From: Symbiodinium natans
Lineage: Eukaryota; Sar; Dinophyceae; Suessiales; Symbiodiniaceae
Assembly: GCA_905221605.1 (NCBI GenBank)
Contig: CAJNDS010002390.1
Location: 1,063,794-1,127,793, forward strand
Direction of reading: 5' to 3'
DNA length: 64,000 bases
Shown piece by piece: positions 61,193-64,000 of the stretch. Made by a program: the position numbers and the translations under genes. Below the pieces are notes generated by a model that made no database searches, had not been told where the DNA came from, and saw only the letters and a program-made list of their open reading frames with translations. Each line of letters opens with the position of its first letter. Position 1 is the stretch's first letter.

Positions 61193-61548
61193 GCACAGGG
61201 TTTAGGATTTAGGGTTTCGAGTTTAGGGTTTTGGGTTTAGGGACGGTTTAGGGTTTAGTGCGGTTTAGGGTGCAGGGCTAGCAGCCCGAAACTTTAGACT
61301 CTGAGCCCTTATTCCTCAAAGTGTAGCAAGCTGCAAGAGGGGGGAGGGGGTTGTTAATTAAGCAAAGTACTCTGTCAAAGGGGTACCCCTAATTTGGCAA
61401 ATGCCACGAGTCCTCAACGTTCAGGAACCTTCCTCCCTAAACCCTAAACCCTAAGCCCTAAGCCCTAAACCCTAAACCCTAAACCCTAACCCCTAAACCC
61501 TCCTTATCTACCTGGGGACTGAATGAACCCTTGCACCTGAAGGGTTTA

Positions 61549-61640
61549 GTATCGAAAAGGGACCCTATAATGGACCCCAAATAGCAGGATTCCCAAACCC
61601 CAAAGGACCCCAACAAGGCACCCCTAATTTCGGATCCCCC
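61549..61640. repeat. Dispersed short module, copy 2
   Basis: Shares CAAATAGCAGGATTCCC and CACCCCTAATTTCGGA with 6425-6510 in the same order. Confidence 0.5.
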
Positions 61641-61797
61641 ATATCGGATATCGGGTATGTGACCACGCATTTTAGGGTTCATTTGGTCCCAGAGGAAAGG
61701 AAGTGCTGGAGCCTCCTGCTAGAGCCCCGGGAGCAGAAAGGCTCCGCCAACAGGTTCCAGATTTCAGAACCCCAAGCCCGAAACCCTAAACCCCTAA

Positions 61798-61932
61798 ACC
61801 CTGAACCCTTAACTCTAAACCCTAAACCCTAAACCCTAAACCCTAAACCCTAAACCCTAAACCCTAAACCCTAAACCCTAAACCCTAAACCCTAAACCCT
61901 AAACCCTAAACCCTAAACCCTAAACCCTAAAC
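61798..61932 (-). repeat. CCCTAAA array
   Basis: About nineteen units. Confidence 0.95.
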
Positions 61933-62468
61933 CAAAGCCCTAAAAGCCTTGACAACTGCCCGCAAGCCGCGTCAGGCAGCCCTCAGCTCGCCCCTCTTAG
62001 GCTTCAAGGAGGGTTTAGGGTTTAGGGTTTAGGGTTTAGGGTTTAGGGTTTAGGGTTTAGGGTTTAGGGGGCTTGAGCTCAGCTCATGCAGAGTGGTGTA
62101 TGGTGCCGGGTTGTAGGGTCTAGGTTTTAGGGAGCTGCAGGGTTTGGGTTTGGGCTTTCGGGCTTCAGGTTAAGGGCTGATTCTGGGATGAGGATTTAAG
62201 CCCTAAAGGCTGTTGCATGACAAGGCCGAAGTTTGAAAACATACCCCTTCACCAGAACTGAACCCCTCCTGTTTCGACTCCAACGCAACTAACTGTAGAC
62301 CAGCATTGCGGCAGCCTGCTTTAGGAAGGGGTTCATACTGTTTATAGGGAACCCAAGGGGATGTACGCACACAAGAACATCTTGCTATCTCATGTTTCTA
62401 AGGGGAGCGTAGACAAACCCTAAACCCTAAACCCTAAACCCTAAACCCTAAACCCTAAACCCACTTAG

Positions 62469-62557
62469 GTATGCCCTCTCTTCGCCGCCTGGTGCGCCCA
62501 ACCGAGTGGGAGTCGGTTCGCCGCAATCTCGTTGCCTTTGCGAGGGCCGGGGGCTGA
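62469..62557 (+). CDS. Unassigned exon-like island with stop
   Basis: Acceptor CCCACTTAG, then MPSLRRLVRPTEWESVRRNL and VAFARAGG, ending TGA. Arg-rich; possibly a terminal exon. Unknown product. Confidence 0.4.
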
Positions 62558-62769
62558 GGAGGGTTTAGGGTTTAGGGTTTAGGGTTTAGGGTTTGGGGTT
62601 TGGGGTTTGGGGTTTAGGGTTTAGGGTCATTGTGGGCTTAAGCCAGACCCTAAACCCTCAACCCCCCAAACCCTAGGACCGGATAGGAAGGACTCGGAAT
62701 TTTGAAATGAAGGCTTCGGAGATCAAAGCGGGGGGTTGTGTAGAGGCAGCTGTTTGGGCTTCTTACCTT

Positions 62770-62870
62770 CCTTAGGAACCCAAAACCTACTTGTTCTGTA
62801 GGTCCTTATTCATATGCACCCGTAGAGGGTTTGTCAGGAACCTACAAAAAAGTAGGTTTTGGGCGCAACA
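62770..62870. repeat. Foldback around CCAAAACCTACTT
   Basis: CCCAAAACCTACTTG at the left pairs with AAGTAGGTTTTGGG at the right, about 95 bp apart, with a related piece at 50150-50190. A small inverted-repeat element or its remnant. Confidence 0.5.
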
Positions 62871-63502
62871 GGAGGCATTCAGGGTTTAGATTGAGGCTCG
62901 TAGGATTCAGGACCCCTTTGCAGGCTTCCCTCCGAGTATCCCTTAGCAACGATGGGGGGGTTTAGGATTTAGCGGCTAGGGTTTGCAGATTGAAAGAGAG
63001 CTACACTTGAGTTGTTTTTTCTACAAGGGTGGTCTTCAGTTTAGGGCGTAGGGTGTCATGAAGAAGGGTTTTGGGGTACCCTCGCCCTTCTTCTTTTCTT
63101 GAGAACCCTTCCGGGAAGGTCCACGAGGTTCAGCAGAGGTTGGAGGGAGGTGGGAGGTCTGAACATTCAGAGTTTTCTTAGGAGTTTACGGGCTGGGCTT
63201 GGCTGCTATATTTTAGGGTTTAGGGTTTAGGGTTTAGGGTTTAGGGTTTCTGTGTTGGGCAGGTGCTTCTTGGCATTGAGTCAGGTTTGACTTCAGGACC
63301 CGCAACACTAATCCGAATTGATAATTGAGTTGTCCTGCTGGGAGGGGGAGGAGGGAGTTAGGGTTTAGGGTTTAGGGTTCAGGGTTTAGGGTTTAGGGTT
63401 TAAGGTTTAGGGTTTAGGCTTATGTACGAAGGACCTTTATGTACTATTTGGCAATCCTCTTTGTTTTGTTTATATTGTAAGGTTTCGGAAATAAGCGCGC
63501 TA

Positions 63503-64000
63503 CTTTTTTTAAAGAATTTAAAGAATTTAAAGGGCTTAAATTCCTTAAATTGGAAATAGGGCCGGTATTTCTTTTTAAGGAATTTAAGGAATTTAAAGGG
63601 CTTAAATTCCTTAAATTCCTTAAATTGGAAATAGGGCCGGTATTTCTTTTTTAAGGAATTTAAAGAATTTAAAGGGCTTAAATTCCTTAAATTCCTTAAA
63701 TTGGAAATAGGGCCGGTATTTCTTTTTTAAGGAATTTAAAGAATTTAAGGAATTTATAAAATTTAAATTGGGTGGCCTGGGTTTTGAAATAGGGGCCGCC
63801 GATTTAAATTTTATAAATCCGTTAAATTCCTTAAATTCCTTAAATTGGAAATAGGGCCTGCATTTCTTTTTTAAGGAATTTAAGGAATTTAAAGGGCTTA
63901 AAATTCCTTAAATTCCTTAAATTGGAAATGGGGCCGGCATTTCTTTTTTAAGGAATTTAAGGGATTTAAAGGGCTTAAATGCCTTAAATTCCTTAAATTG
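63503..64000. repeat. Tandem array of 75-77-bp hairpin units (runs off window)
   Basis: Units marked by GGAAATAGGGCCGGTATTTC at about 63552, 63627, 63703, 63847 and 63924. Each holds AAGGAATTTAA(G/A)GAATTTAA, then AGGGC, then the inverted TTAAATTCCTTAAATTCC, so it can fold on itself. One unit (63730-63845) differs in the middle. It is AT-rich, unlike the rest, and has no telomeric units. Confidence 0.9.

Overview
The window is nuclear DNA of a eukaryote, most likely a dinoflagellate of the Symbiodiniaceae type. Four things point there: very many blocks of TTTAGGG/CCCTAAA repeat inside the sequence; a multi-exon gene whose introns mostly start with GC or GA (few with GT) and end AG|G; two protein families that I recall, from memory and without a search, as dinoflagellate-typical (a single-domain voltage-gated cation channel with a C-terminal EF-hand, and an LTPGSG-motif plus hAT-like protein); and an LTR element with a copia-type half-tRNA primer site. 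No bacterial gene, operon, rRNA or complete tRNA was seen.

Region 1 (about 3.4-36.8 kb, + strand) is one very stretched gene. By joining tiny exons (33-88 nt) in phase I reconstruct S2, S3, S4 (six positive residues at every third position), S4-S5, S5, a pore loop, S6, an EF-hand, a degenerate second EF-hand and a short coiled coil ending in a stop at 36756. Under 3% of this span is coding. The introns are filled with interstitial telomeric arrays and small foldback elements. S1 and the N-terminus are not securely found.

Region 2 (14139-22861, - strand) is an 8.7-kb LTR retrotransposon lying antisense in the intron between the outer pore exon and the pore exon. It has 287-bp LTRs differing at two positions, a CCCTA target duplication inside telomeric repeat, a primer site matching the initiator-Met tRNA anticodon arm, and a polypurine tract. 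Its interior is almost all open frame, but I see no protease, integrase, reverse transcriptase or RNase H. It encodes a 1170-aa protein (WW, S1-like, three CCCH fingers) and a chain of downstream ORFs, each set one step back (-1) from the one before. Two of the junctions carry in-phase slippery heptamers.

Region 3 (39.7-40.4 kb) is AT-rich sequence ending in a 100-N gap. Region 4 (40.5-47.6 kb, + strand) is a telomere-repeat-free island with a second multi-exon gene (methyltransferase-like LTPGSG segment, then a hAT-transposase-like segment), with mainly GT-AG introns and a striking excess of the pentamer CCGAG on the coding strand.

Region 5 (47.9-63.4 kb) returns to telomeric-repeat-rich DNA with MITE-like elements and scattered exon-sized open islands bounded by AG and GC/GT, probably parts of one or more further genes that I cannot name. 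The window ends (63.5-64.0 kb) in a 75-77-bp tandem repeat made of hairpins.
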